Below, piece after piece: positions 13,801 through 27,400 of a stretch of 64,000 nt of DNA; the first letter of the stretch is position 1, and every line of letters begins with the position of its first letter. The DNA lies in the NCBI GenBank assembly GCA_947172415.1, contig OX359189.1, positions 6,090,501-6,154,500 of the forward strand. The letters run 5' to 3'. Both the position numbers and the translations under genes were made by a program. A model generated the notes under the pieces. The model did not search any database and was not told the origin of the DNA. It saw nothing but the letters and a program-made list of their open reading frames with translations. The DNA is from Chondrosia reniformis (lineage: Eukaryota; Porifera; Demospongiae; Chondrillida; Chondrillidae).

Positions 13801-16800
13801 ACCAAAGGGTCCTTTAGTGTTGCCATGTAATTAAGCACTACTTAAGTAACTGTACTAATTGGCCTAATCGGAATATGTTCACAAACAATAACTTTAAGAG
13901 AAAGTGAAATACATTACTCTTCACACAAATCTAGATACATACCACAAAATGAATCTCCCTTTAAATTAAGTCCTCCAGGTAAGCCATAAGAGGATTCCCT
14001 TCTTGAAGCGTAGTAGGTTATGCCAAATTTTGTGTTTCTTCCAGTAAGACTAACAAAAAATGGCTGATTTAGATTATGGGAATAAAGGCTAGGGTCAATG
14101 TGTGCTCCTCTAGCCACCACTGCTCCCTGACTATCCTTTATAGGGAAGAATGAAAGGTTTTGGTACATCTCATTCAGTCTCAAAGATCCAAGATTGAAAT
14201 CATTTTCTGGAATGTACACATTTATTGTAGGGACAAATGCTTTATCATTCACAGAGAGTTTTTGGTGAACCATCAAAGTGTAGTTGTTATCTAGTTGACT
14301 AAAAGATGGTACTATCATCATAAAAGGGTCTCCTTTCTCATCATCATAATATTGAGAACCCAGGCCAAACTGCAACACCAATATGGAAACATTTGCTGTC
14401 ACGTAGCACCAAAATTTGCTTGGTATAATCCTAAAATCATGCTGAGCAGCATTTAGAAGAATGTGTGTAATATTGTTAGCACTGGCATTTCGATAACTAC
14501 AAACCAGAGTTAAAAATGTGCTATTTTTATGTGCTATAAACTTAAAGCCACTTGCTAAACGATCTCCTAAAGGAGTTAAAACAAATTTGAAACCCCAAGA
14601 AGCTGTCGGAGGAATCTGTTCCACTAACATGTCACAGGCATCCTTGTTTGAAGGTATGAAAGCACATTCGTGTCCAGAGAGTACAGTAATGGGCTTGTCA
14701 GACACAACTGCACTTCCTGTAAGGTCACCTACAGGAGCTCTAAAAGTAATGACATCCCCTTGTTGAATAACCTTCCTGAACGTTTCTCCCGGTAAAATAG
14801 AAAAGTTGGTATTATAGAATGTAAATGTTTCAACACTTGGGGAGACCATAATAGAGGTGTTTCCCTCAGAAGCAACAATGACTAAATAGCCATAGAAAGT
14901 ATATCTATCTAATCTGTCTATGTCATGATCAGGGACCGATACTGCATAGTATTCATAGCCATTAGTATTCCGATGACCAAAGCCTAGCTTAGGCAAAGCC
15001 AAAAAAGCATCAGTTGTGTATCTTCCTTCAACAAATCCGTACACTATCAAGTTTCTGTAGCATGGATATGCTTTAATTAAGATTGCAAGATCATTTCCCA
15101 TATTTTGGATATTTGATGCCTTAATAACATATCTTTCATTGATAGTAACTTTTGTAACCACTCCTTTAACAGCGACATAAGGCAATTCCACACCATTCCT
15201 TCCAACTTGTACAGTAAAGTTGACGTCATCATTTTCATCTGTAGTTACAAGAAAATATGATTCCTTGACTTGATAATTAGGAGGGAGTGCAAGCCAAAAC
15301 TCTCCTCCACCTAGTCCTACAGAAGAAGAGTAAAATGAAAGAGCTAATCTAAAAAAACATAGAAACTCTCAACATCGCACAAGTAAACACTCTTACCAAA
15401 ATTGCATTTATTTTGTAAACAATCAAACCACAAATATGTGTGGAATATTTTTCAAAACAAACAATAAAGAACTGTAACCCTGACAACGGTGAACCTTGAA
15501 CTATGACATACCTACCAACTCTCTCATTTACCCTTCCCACACATAAAAACAAAGTATATCAGAAGTTTAGCATGCTCACACTTCCAACTACCTGGTTACT
15601 CAATTACTAAATCTTAGTGTACTAATGCTAAGCAATTTACACAAGTACAAACTCAAAAACAGTTGTTAAAAACATGACATAACTGCCAAGTACAAATGTG
15701 AACTACCACCTAAGCATGCTATAGACACATTCCTATGCTATTTCAGCTTCCACCTACATAGTAATGTTGAAAATGGGTTGGTTGCTAGGGGACATATGCA
15801 ACAGATTGGAAATTGACACCTACATGTATGCACATATATGTTCATAGGAATAGGAATGCACATAATTTGAACAAACCACCTAGAACCTCAGTAAGGGATT
15901 ACAAAACCAGTTGGAATGGAGTACACTGGAAAGGAGGAGAGAGATTATGAGATTGATATTGTTGTGTAGTAGTATCACGAGGGAAGCTCCAAGTCATCTT
16001 TGTCAATTTCTTACAAAAAATAGTCAAATTGGTAACAGTAGAACCAAAGGCAATCTGATCATTCCCATTACAAGGACAGGGGTCTATCATAAATCTTTTA
16101 CTTTTCAAGCCAGTCAAATATGGAATAAACTACCCAAAGACCTTAGTCTGCAAAGTACCAAGATATTCAAGAAGATTACACATTTTGATTTTAACTTCAT
16201 AAGTATTATTATAAATTAACATTCAAATTTTGGCATGACATTTATCTATGACACTCATCATACGTATATGTTGTAATCCTTACACAGAACCCCCTGAAAC
16301 ACCAGCTATTGATTGCTACAGGGCATTTCCTGTTAAAAATTAAAAAGTTAAATTTACCACTGTTGCTAGGTGATTCTGGAAGTAACCAAAACATTACCAT
16401 GCAGTTACCAAGCCAACGCTTTTTAGTACCTTATGAAAATACCTAGAGACATACATAGTTCATGGTGTCATATCACAGGAGATCATGCTCTAGTTCAGCT
16501 ATGACTTGATGCAATGAAATGACTACAGAGTCTTCAAGCAAGATTGCACACATGAAAGCAGTAAATGACATTTTCTCCTTAATAACACTCAATAGCCGAA
16601 TTTACATCTCTAAGACTAAGGAAACAGCCTATTGTTGTTCAGAGCATAATTGTTACAACATTAGACATTTGGGTAGAGATTTACAGTACAGTCAAGCCCC
16701 CTTGGAGCTTTAGAACCAATCATACTTGTATCTCGTTGACTCGATACAGTTGATGCATGACAAAATATGCTAATACCAACCAAAACAAGCGAAAAGAAGC

Positions 16801-17073
16801 CTTGCATGTCTTGTGAGCCAAAGAATATGCAGGGTTTCGTTTCGGTGGCTGCTCACAGAATATAAAGAAAAACAAAAAGTTTAAGGTGTTTCTGCTACAT
16901 CTACGTATACGTGTAAACATTCAGTGAAGAAGCACCTATAACGTGTGTGTATACATATGAGTTAAAAGTAAGTCTTAACTAACAACAACGTAATAGTCAC
17001 ATATGCACAAACCTTTACCGAAACAGGGTACTAGGGCGCTGATAACCAGTAGGACAAGCGTTGATTCGTGCAT
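4853..17073 (-). CDS. Adhesion GPCR 2, complete (IgGFc-binding, cbEGF, GAIN/GPS, 7TM)
   Basis: Complete receptor of 1201 codons in 24 exons: 17019-17073, 13943-15316, 13475-13597, 13042-13070, 12539-12708, 12058-12187, 11231-11351, 11069-11164, 10679-10751, 10247-10361, 10097-10149, 9909-10032, 9627-9727, 8937-9048, 8714-8867, 8517-8586, 8390-8456, 7929-8023, 7619-7766, 5781-5822, 5620-5706, 5440-5530, 5219-5269, 4853-4977. All phases join and the model ends in TAA. The start MHESTLVLLVISALVPCFG is a signal peptide. Then come an IgGFc-binding domain (LSGHECAFIP, SWGFKF), one calcium-binding EGF (DVDECKEDLHNCSQRC), a GAIN domain, a GPS (VYCSSNHLTSFSVLV), seven membrane segments (TM2 NLTVVLLVALIIFVGG, TM3 LLHYFFLAVFSWMLCEGVML, TM6 LLLPIMGLTWVFGF) and a cytoplasmic tail with a basic stretch (PRILKKKLPG). 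The first exon is the least certain because a 1.7 kb intron containing a LINE fragment separates it from exon 2. A Penelope-like element lies in the intron before the 5781-5822 exon. Confidence 0.88.
6200..7560 (+). mobile_element. Penelope-like retroelement remnant with terminal direct repeats
   Basis: Lies in an intron of receptor 2, in opposite orientation. A reverse-transcriptase C-terminal piece (about 6560-7060; SPFLDLDITITNNQ, VYDKREDFNFDIVNFPHLDS, PAYGVFISQLIRYSRISS) resembles Penelope-like element RTs. It is flanked by related direct repeats at about 6206-6345 and 7309-7560. Each carries the CTGATGAAGGGTG core followed by an AGTGGAG tract and an AAAGCTCTC..TAGGTTTAGTT tail. This is the pseudo-LTR layout known for such elements. 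A TATA-like TCTATATAAGG at about 7278 sits just upstream of the right repeat. The element is a broken remnant that lacks most of the RT. The family assignment rests on remembered motifs, not on a search. Confidence 0.7.
7359..7404 (+). ncRNA. Hammerhead ribozyme, minimal type I
   Basis: Conserved core in order: CTGATGA (7365-7371), a GGG/CCC stem II (7373-7385), GAAA (7387-7390), a two-base-pair stem III closed by A-U and C-G around the tetraloop GGCT (7390-7397), and the cleavage base C7398 of the GTC triplet. Stem I pairs GGATCA (7359-7364) with TGACCC (7399-7404) with one A.C mismatch. The A.A opposition at 10.1/11.1 instead of G-C is a weakness. Minimal type I hammerheads are known in Penelope-like terminal repeats, which matches the context. 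In vitro activity is not known. Confidence 0.65.
9470..9543. repeat. MITE-like short inverted repeat
   Basis: Arms TAGTCTCGCGTAGCCAGACC and GGTCTGGCTACACTAGACTA face each other across about 35 bp in the intron of receptor 2 between the first and second membrane-segment exons. GC content is well above the flanks. The arm sequence resembles small hairpin repeats common in invertebrate genomes (inference). Confidence 0.6.
10839..11004. repeat. Long inverted repeat with a hammerhead-like apex
   Basis: The left arm (about 10839-10900) and right arm (about 10942-11004) are near-complementary over about 62 bp. They surround CTGAAGA (10906-10912), a GATCC/GGGTC hairpin and GAAAC (10927-10931). The layout is that of a hammerhead core with a greatly extended stem I. 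It lies in the intron of receptor 2 between exons 10679-10751 and 11069-11164. The cleavage triplet reads GAC instead of GTC, so activity is doubtful. Confidence 0.55.
15905..16218 (+). mobile_element. LINE fragment (3' end of RT ORF)
   Basis: An open frame of about 100 codons encodes a tail typical of non-LTR retrotransposon reverse transcriptases: NSRTKGNLIIPITRTGVY, then SFTFQASQIWNKLPKDL and a phenylalanine-lysine-rich end. It sits in the first intron of receptor 2, antisense to the gene. The 5' part of the element is absent. The clade cannot be named from this piece. Confidence 0.6.
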
Positions 17074-18438
17074 GAACAATCGATAATACAGTTGAAGCAA
17101 TTGATATACGACAACAAAAATTCTCCGTTGATTTAGCCTTTTCCGAAAAGATTCTTAGAATCGCCTTAGACAATGAAAAGCTTCATGTGGACTTCATTTT
17201 TTAAATCAAATTAACAGATGACACACTCCAACTGTGATAACCTTCAATGAATACAATTAAGACTGTTTGTTTAAGTAACGAAGTCAAATTTTTGGTAGAA
17301 ACAGATTTCCAATTCCTTTCTGTTTATAACAAACAAACTTCGAACGTGTTAACTCATAAATTGTATGTGTAAAGCCACAACGGCTTTATATTAACAATCT
17401 TAAACTGAAGTTACTGGACGAAGTGGATAAAGGGAGGAAGGAGAGGGTATTTGTGATGAATTTTCAGTTGCAAAATCCAGGGTACCTTTAATATACTAAA
17501 ATAAGTAGTTTTAATTTTGTATATAAGCATTCTACAGCAATTCGGAGACTGATCAAGATGACTAAAGCTGTAAGGATATTGCATTTACTACCCATGCAGG
17601 TTCAGGAGTGTGATACATGTAATCACTATAGCTTCCTACAAGATGAGGATATTGGACAACTCTTCCATGTATTAGAGTTGTTCATTGGGGATACAATACC
17701 ATGAAGTTGGAAATAATACGTGGAAATGCACTTAATGCATGATGTGTATGGTTGCATATAGGTTATAGGTCATGATCACAGTGTAACACATTAGCCAAAT
17801 TATTTAATTAATTATCTGTGTGGAAAAACAGAATGAGATTTAGGAGCTTGCTTCTCTAACAGTTAGTGGTTGGTTGAGCCACAGCTACCAGAGATGAAGC
17901 TATTTTATATACATGTATAGGAAATGGACTGTTAATGATAGGTGTTGGTACTTTTGAAGTTTGAGGTCTTAGATTTCATTCAATACAAACTATAAGGTGT
18001 TATACTTTGTATCAATACTGCAGATAAGTATACATATATAATGAGTTGTTTCCTTGATTGGCCGGATAAATAAGCTAATAAGTCGACCTGGAAACTTGCT
18101 TTGAGCCTTGTCACTGTATGTATGTATCTATGAATTGACCCATGAAACAGTTTACTAAAATACTTCCATTTTGGCAACTTTCTTTAACTAGATGTCTAGT
18201 TGTTGTCAAAATCTAACAAAACAGATGATCTTGACTGCCCCAGCCATTCCACCAATAATTAATAACTAATAAAAGTTTACTAAATGCTCGCAAAGAGGTT
18301 CATAGCAGGTGTATAGGGTACTATTATATATCAGCACTTCATTATTTAATATGCAAGGGAAACAATTTATGAATGCAAACATTTTCTGTCAAAACACACC
18401 AAACCCAATCAGTTTTCTTTAACACGCATCAGTTATAA
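17074..18438. other. Intergenic: 5' flank of GPCR 2 and 3' flank of GPCR 3
   Basis: Spacer between two tandem receptor genes on the minus strand. It is AT-rich with no recognised domain or mobile element. The 17100-17400 part is closest to the receptor 2 start and should contain its promoter. No core element can be named. Confidence 0.5.
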
Positions 18439-21400
18439 TTATATATTCTTTGTATTCAAAGTAGGCTTGAAGGTAGTGAATTCACAAGTATCATTACAGA
18501 TGTCCGTAGCAGTCTGCTCCACATTAACTGTAAATTAAAAGGAATGGCACTTAAGAGTAAGAGAATTGACAATTTACCTTCAAGATTTATAAGCTTATTC
18601 ACCATAGTCTCGTTCAGATGCAATAACACCTGCACTACTGATAGAATTATCATTTCTCCCATTAAGTTCAATATACCTTTCACTGTCTTCTAAAGTAAAA
18701 GAAGAATGTATGTATTATGCAGCACATGCAGGTGTTGCATTGAATGGCGGGAGAATATACACAAACCATTTTGTTCAGTGAATTTGCTAGTGGTAAGAAG
18801 GTCACCTTCTGTGATAGAAGCTTCATCTATTAAGCAAAATGTACTGCACATAGTGATGATACAAAGTAAATATTTCAATGTTTCTACTGGGAGTAGGAAG
18901 GAAGTACGTATATGTACGTACACACAAGCAGAGATATACAAGTATATAGATATACTTCAATACTTAAAGTCTCCTTCGGAATCTGTTTTTATAAAACATT
19001 TCAGGCATACCAAATTTCTTATCTGACATTGTAATAACTGTTTTCTCTGCTTTGCTGTCAACAACTGAATAGTCTAAAGTGCTCTTTGGAGCACCAGACA
19101 TTGCATCATTAGTCTGATAGGTCTACATACAAAAAGAATATTTCAAATCACAGTTGAACATTATGAAAAGAGGAAAAAAAGAAAAAAAAGCAATTATTTG
19201 TTAAGGCAGACAATTGGTTTTACCACTAGTGCTTTGCCAATGAGCTACAAGCAGCAATACTCAATTAATGCTACCCTCTTACACTATCTAAATATCAAAT
19301 ATAATTGCATTCATATTATTATAAGTGGTGATTCTAGTTACCAGAAGAAGTAACAATTAATTGTACATATACGTACATGGCTATCAAACAGGAGGAAATA
19401 AAAAATAAAAAAAGATTGATATCTACATTTTCTAACAAAGAGCTAAAAAGGAGTCTAAGAATACGTATACGTATATATAATCCAAGTTTTCACCATTGTA
19501 CGTATGTACGTATATAGAGATGTAATGATTACTAACTGATGCAGACTTTGATGCTGCAGTATGAGAATTTGATGTCTTTGGCTTGAAAATTCTTCCGCAA
19601 GCTCTCTGCCAGAAAGGCTTAAGCTATTTGTGTAATAATACATATGTATTCAAATACAGGTATGCTAGAACATATGTACGTTTGCACTCTTGCATACATT
19701 GACAAAATTGCTATAACACACCTTTTCATTCCGAAGAACATAAAAAGAGAAGATGAAGACACCCTACAGCATAGTTATATAAGTAAGAGAATATACTCGT
19801 TAGGTACTTCAAGAATTGAGAATATACGTAATTTGAAAGGTTTCATATAGTATGTATAGTATAGTATATAGTATAGTATATATGTATAGTATAGTATGTA
19901 CTAATATATATGTACATTTTTCTTACTGACTCTAAAGTATATACAAATATATATTACGTATATGTATAGTTCAAACCTGTAAACTGTTTAGGATAATGAA
20001 TATTATGTTGAAAATCAAAGTTAAAGTTCTCAAAGCATCAACACCATAGTCCAGAGATATGAAACCAAACACCCAAGTTAGACCCATGATGGGGAGAAGC
20101 AATATGGCTGCCTTTACTGTTGCCCTATATATAGAAAATTAGCAATGTATAAAATTTGAATTTCATTAAAGCACCTTTGAGCATTTTAGTGGGAAATTAT
20201 TCCCAACACTTTTTTTATATTGGATGTCTAATGAATTACTTAATAGTGTCAAGATTGGCTGAGCTGCCAGACGCAGCACTCTTTTGAGTTCTGTATAGCT
20301 GAACCAAAGCCATTCCCAAAAAGACTAAATTTATCTAAAGATGGACAAATATTGCATAAAGATTATAACCAACATTTGAAAATCATCAACGAATGTCCTA
20401 GCAGACAATTAAATACTACATAATTACATACAAAGATGACAGCAAGTGCTACACCAGCAAATCCCCATATAGTACCAAACTGAGGAGAAAGGAAGCACCT
20501 ACAGAGAAATACAATAATAAAATGTACAATATTATTTATCAAAGAGTACAAGACAAACATTTGTAACAACTAAGGAATCTAACCCAAACTCTTCACTTCC
20601 ATACTGCTCATGTCTAATAGCAGCTGTTACAATAATTGCTGGTAAAGGAATACCTGTAGATCGATGCAAGTCATATTATACAACTGATCATGTAATGTTT
20701 ATTATGTTTTAGGTTGGAGAGCCTATTATCCAAATAACCCATATATATATATATAATAAAAAGGATCTTGAAAATAAGTTTAATTGTAATTTCAGCTGTT
20801 TCAATTAAAATGTCTTCATAAATCCTCATAATAACATATGGCATCTTACATACTTACATCTATTTAATTACATATACATGCTTCATATACAAAAATGTAT
20901 GTTAATCTCACCATATCCAATTAGCAAAAAGAACCAAAGCCTTTTTGGGAGCTTTGAAAACACCTTCACCACCAATAGGTAGAGCATAACCCCTTCACAG
21001 AGCATCCAACAGAATGTGGAAAGGAACAGGTAATGAAGAAGCCCCGCCACCACAAAACAAAGAACCTGTTAAATAGAATACATTTCCTAAAGTTGGTGTG
21101 TATGACTGTATAGAGAAAAATTAATTAGAATACGTACAGTTTCAAGCAAAGTCTTTAAACTCTGTGTTACGTTGTTAGTGATTTAATTAAGTTTCAGTAT
21201 ATAAATTATATTACACCTTACATGTAAACCCTGTTTAAGGATGCTCTATTATGCTCACAACAATGCTCCAGCCTTTGGTTATACACTTATTTTGCTACAA
21301 AGCAAGCATTAATTGTTCTGAATTAAATCACCATTCTTAAGTCAGGGAAAATGAGTCATGACACTATATTGTAGGTAAAATACACAGTCTACACAAATAG

Positions 21401-24400
21401 GATGCACAAAAGGCCTATAGAAGACAAAGACTCCCAGCATCATTGATGAAGTGTGGAATTCCTAGAAACAGTTATCTGGCCTAGTGGAGAAGTAGAAGAA
21501 AGAGAAGACTCTTGTATGCTCATCCAAAATTCTCATTAAGTTTAGTTATCTATATGTACATATGCCTTTCATTCTAGAACAAATATATATACGTATATAC
21601 AGTATATAGCATGGGGTGTTAGCTATATAGGTTATTCATATATGTCTCACTCTAGCGGTTCTAGCATGCCAAGAAGCAGCAATAAACACCACAAGGGCCA
21701 GCAGGAGCACAACTGATAAGTTTATATGAACAAAATTAAGAGGGTTCTTCTGACCTTTGCACCTACATACGTATATACATGTAATTATATGGAGGATCAA
21801 AGTTACCCATGAACATACATACTTCCTGACTAATTCCCCAATTACCTACCTAACTAACTACTCAAATTATCTAAGATTAGCATGACATTAATTTATATCC
21901 AATGGGATAAGAAAGTACAGACAACCTTACCTGAAAGTACATAGTACTATAGCTGTGGTCAGCAAACACACTATGGATACTCCACAGCCAATGTATGAGA
22001 AATATCTCAATGCCATTTCAGTTATTTCATCCTGTACAAATTAATATTCACATATACCAGTTTGGGTTTAGCACATACGTATATACATGTATCAACTTCA
22101 GTGCACACTGTATAGCAGACCAATTAGTTTCTTTGTCTCTGACAAATCACTCTAGGCATGTACAAATAATTAGTTAAACCACATTATTATGCAGGTTAAT
22201 ATATACATTTTCTATACCGTTATGAGCAATAAACACTGTAAGATGTACTACAATATAAGAGCAAAAATATAGACAATCACTATGTGTATGGTGTTAATAT
22301 TACATCTTATATACGTACATGCTTTACACCTCCAACATTAACAAGAACAGCAAAACTGGTCAAATGATTGCTTTTGCACACAACAGAGGAATTTCCTTTT
22401 TCTGTCCTAACACCATCCTTTGACCATCCAATGGGGTTTCCACTACATTTCAACAACAGGCATTGTGAGCTCAAAATTAAATCTTTACCGTGTAATGCAT
22501 ATATGCGTATACGTGAGTACTCTATGTAACAACCTCTTGTCATATTTGTAGAATACACATTCAACGTCTTTCTTAGATTCCTAAAATGTCAAAGGGAGTG
22601 AAATACATATATATATAATGCGAAACAGTTACTATACTTGCAACGCACTATGTCTTTAAAGGTAATTTCAAATGGATAGAGATCAGGATCACTAGATGTG
22701 ACTTTCGCTGATTCTTGTGAGTTTTCAGCTGAAAACTGAATTGATACAACATTTGATCCAACTCTAAAGAAAATTAATACATAAAAGTGGATGAATATAA
22801 AATACATTGTCACAGTTTGTGTGGAAAAGGCAAATCTTTAAGTTTCTTGATTAACATACTCATCCTGAGCATCTTTAGGGAGAACATTTCCAATTTCGCC
22901 AAAAGACACTGTTGTTAAAATCAAGCGCTTTCCTGGTCATGGTATACATAAAATATATTATAGTATATATGTGGTACGTACATATATACCATTAATATAT
23001 ATATATATAATATTATACAAATACCACTATCACTCCTTGTACATGTGCTATATACGTAACATTCTATAATGCAGGACAGATGTACCTGGAGCAAGAATTG
23101 GGATGTTAAAAACTGCACCACCAGATTCATCCAACACTCTGGAAAAATCAGGATAGAGCGCTGCTTGCATTTCTACAGATAAATGTTTACATAATGAAAG
23201 CACTTACATTATACAAAATATTAAACTGTGTGTTTTATTACCAGAGCACTTACTGATGTTTCCACTACTAAATGATTTACTGGTTTCGTTATCACCATCC
23301 ACTGTTGCTGCAACTACAGTAGCCAAAGATTCCACATTCACCACTACTGAACTGATAACATTCTTCACGCTGCTATTTGATGACTAAATTAATCAATATA
23401 TGTATACATGAAACATGGCTCTATAACATTAACGTACGTATGTACTAGCTTACTTCCATTTTAGTCAAATTGCTGACTATGTCAGTCGAAAGAAGAGACC
23501 CAGTTACATTCACTAGATTTGTGATGAGATTATTATCTTCCTCAGTAGACAGGCTTTGGTTGTATGCACTGCTATTTCTTCTAACACTGAAAATGGAATT
23601 AATGTAATATATTGTTTTTCAATTGAAGTTACATACTTGCAAGAGAAAAGCCTATGCTTTTAACTATAGTGCTTAATTAGTAATCCAGCCAGTTATTTAG
23701 TTTCAAAATTATATCACTATAATGAATATGAAGTTGTGTTTTCAGTGAAAATGATAGGTGTACTTTAAAGTGTATATAATACCCAGTGATGTTATGCTTC
23801 ATATCACATTGCATAATAAATTAGCAGTGATGTCATGCTTTGTCTATATACATATAAAATTTCCTCACTTAACAACAGTCTTAAATAGTTCTGCATATCC
23901 CTCATATAGATCAGTGGTATTTGAATCATTAAAATCCACAGTTTTGACAGTATTACTGAGATATGGCGCAAGTGAGGAAACTTCTTCTAGCAATTCTTTT
24001 GCATTGGATTCTGATAGATTACTGTAATTGGTTATCTAAAGACATAAATTTACTCAAGTTTAGGAAAGAGTTTATAATAAATAAATAAGTACATAAATAT
24101 GGTGCCCTACCAATCCATTGATATTTTCTAATGAGAATTCTAAATGAACGTAAAATGTAGGATTATTTACTTAAATGAGATACAATTAGTACACACGAAT
24201 GTCATTTTGAATATCTTGACCACTTACGGAGACAAGATTTTTTGTCTTTTCCCAAATAAAATGATTCATTGCAGGTGCACTCATAGCCGTGGTCAAAGTT
24301 AATACATCTCTGTGAGCAGTTATTCAAAATGAGGGTATCACATTCATTAATGTCTACAAATATAAAACATGCATCATAACCATTGGACAGGTATTGGGTA

Positions 24401-27400
24401 ACATTAACTAATATATATAAAATATAAAATAATAGTATAATTGTGTCTAATATATAATATGTGCATATGAACGTGTGTTTATACCTCTACATGTCGTGGG
24501 ATTTTCAGCCTGTTCAAATCCAGTTGGACAATCAAAGCAATTATAGCTGCCATTTGTATTTTCACACATTTGAATTGAGGAGCACTCATGTCTCTGTTCA
24601 CTACATTCATCAATGTCTGTACAATAAATGTAAAAGATTTAAGTCAGTGCATGTATTAATATATTATATGTATTATTATTAAATTTACCAACACAAGTAA
24701 ATCTATCTTCTCCATACTTCATTCCCCGTGAACAGTTAGCTTTAAGAAAAAGAAAATGTTAAGACTGAGAGCTTAAAAACATGTCAATATATACTTACCA
24801 CTACAGGTAAACCCATCTTCTTCTAGAACATATCCTTCCTCACAATGGCAGTTGTATGTTCCAGGTAAGTTGTGACAGTGTTGAGCACACTCATTTAGGT
24901 CTTCTTCACATTCATTAACATCTATATATAGAATAGGCAGTATTATATGGTATCAATTTTAGTTAATTAAATCAACAAATTCAAGAAAAGCAAAATGGCC
25001 ATACCAAGACATGTAAACTTGTCATCACTTAATGAATATCCTGAAAGACATACCAGTAAGCAAATATAAGATGCTTCTGTGTTGTTACAGATGTGACTAC
25101 AATTATTGTGTACATATATTTTAAAACTATTTCAATAAGGAACAATACAGAACAGGATGTGAACAGATAACCAAATATGGAATGACCATATATATTGCTT
25201 CCCTTTTTAATACATCCAATATAATAATGATATGAGGTATCCATTGGCTCACCTGTACATGAATGATTATCAGTTCCAAGTCTATAGCCATCCCAACAGT
25301 AACACTCATATGACCCATCTGTATTTGTACAGTTGTGTTGACACTCATCAGTGTTGCTTTGGCACTCATCAACATCTGTATAATACATACATACGTAAGT
25401 AAGTTGATCTTAAGTATATAGATCTAAGTAAATAAAAACAATACCTACATAAATTGCTTTTAAAGTATAACACAATTATAGAAAACTAAAACATTGTTTT
25501 TAGGAAAAAACACTAGTACTAACCTATGCAGGTGTTATTGGAAACTCTAAACCCTTGATCACATGAGGAACAGGAGTAACTGCCATTAGAGCTATGACAC
25601 AACTGATCTGCAGTACAACTGTGGTTTCCATTGGTACAAGGGTCAATAGCTATAGAAAATGAAATATGACTACCATAAATGTATACACAATATGTATAAT
25701 AGTAGTGATATATGTATACATATTATCCGCATGTTGTACTATATAGGATAATGTACTGGTGAGATTATCCAAAATAATTCAAAAGTGTGACTATACGTAC
25801 GTAGCTATATAAGTAGTACATATACGTATATGCATTTACAGTACTTTATATAAATAAATAATATGGCCCCTTTATTATTTAGATATCAAATGAGAGTAAA
25901 GTGTAGCAACTGATAGTAGGAATGAAAAGAGAATGAAAGGGGCTATATATGTATATACTATATACGGTACACGTATACATAGAAATTAAGTAAATGATTA
26001 TATATATACAAAATAACAGAAAAAATAGTGCGCTTCTATATTCATAAATCCTTAATTCTTCTATCTTAGATCAAAATATGGATATACATGGTCATACCCT
26101 CATAGGAAACTATAATGTGGTATATACTCCAAAAGGAGAGAATTCCAGGATAATACAAATGCAACTGTGGCTGCATATACCTACCAATACACTGGTACTG
26201 ATTTTTTAGAGTGTATCCACTTCTGCAGGAACATAAAAATGATGAGGGCGTATCAATACAGATGTGATCACAATTATGTGTTCCTCTTTCACATTCATCT
26301 AAACCAATCAGGGCATAATTAACTCATAGCAGTTCTTATTGGAAAAGAAATAACACATCAAATAGCTTACTATAATTTAATCGAACTTTTATTCTTATCG
26401 CATTACTGTCTCCACCCTCATAAGAGACAATAACATCAATTGAATAAGTAATGTCTGGTTTTAATCTTCTAAAGGTGTGCATCAAATTGCTACCAACTGC
26501 ATATGTCGACTGTTGGAATATGGAAGGATCACGGGAACTCTGTATCTGAACAGTGTAGCTTGACACCTGATGAGCGGTTACTCTTCTAGGTGGATCCCAA
26601 GCTACTGTAACACTACTGGTCTGACCGGTGTGAGTTACCTTAACAACTGTTAGGTTTACAGCACTTGGATATGTAACTATATAAATATAGAATATATTGA
26701 CAATATTTGCTGCATGATAATCATAACATATGTACATATAATTATATATTCAGTACATGAATAGCTCTCATGCATCACCTCACGATCATTTGCATATACT
26801 TCATCATAATTTCATACGATATGTATATAAATTTCAATCAAGCCAGCTCACTTGCAGTTGGATAAACTATAGATATATGACACTTCTTATGGTATATGGG
26901 TAAACTATAATTATGCATATACATTCTATTCCTTCTTCACTATTAAAATGTATGCATATATGTATATGCCAAGGATTTCCAAAAGATCAAGATCAAGAAA
27001 AAGACCAGGGTTACTGATGAAGGGTGGAATTCCCAGAAACAGCTGTCTGGCCCTATGGCGCAGAAGAAGAAAAGAAAAGGAAAGAAAGACTCCTGTATCT
27101 TACAGAGTATATATATATCATGTCAGAAAATGGCAGGGTGTATTATGTTTTTCATATACCAGCTATTGTTGGGATTTCTGTGTATGCTTGTAATGCAATA
27201 CATTTAATTCAGGCATATCTTATATTTGTCTATCCAATACTTTCCCAAATGTACGTATAATACTCATGTATATACATAGTAATATATAGCATAAGCCATT
27301 TTATATAGGCACATAATAATCTCATTAAGTACATACATTATTATTTCCTACATATATACTCATTTGCCAGCTTCTTTACACTATATACGTATATTAGTTT

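Noticed and set aside
14518-14766. Open frame on the plus strand inside receptor 2
   Set aside because: Antisense shadow of the large IgGFc-binding exon; no splice or domain support
18964-19011. Receptor 3 ending at a stop just below 19011
   Set aside because: A phase-1 donor at 19011 leads to three more exons matching the tail exons of receptor 2, so the stop at 18439 is preferred
22307-22564. Single long exon through the GPS of receptor 3
   Set aside because: Phase and paralogue comparison show two exons (22534-22580 and 22319-22442) with an intron between; only the last part is in the right frame
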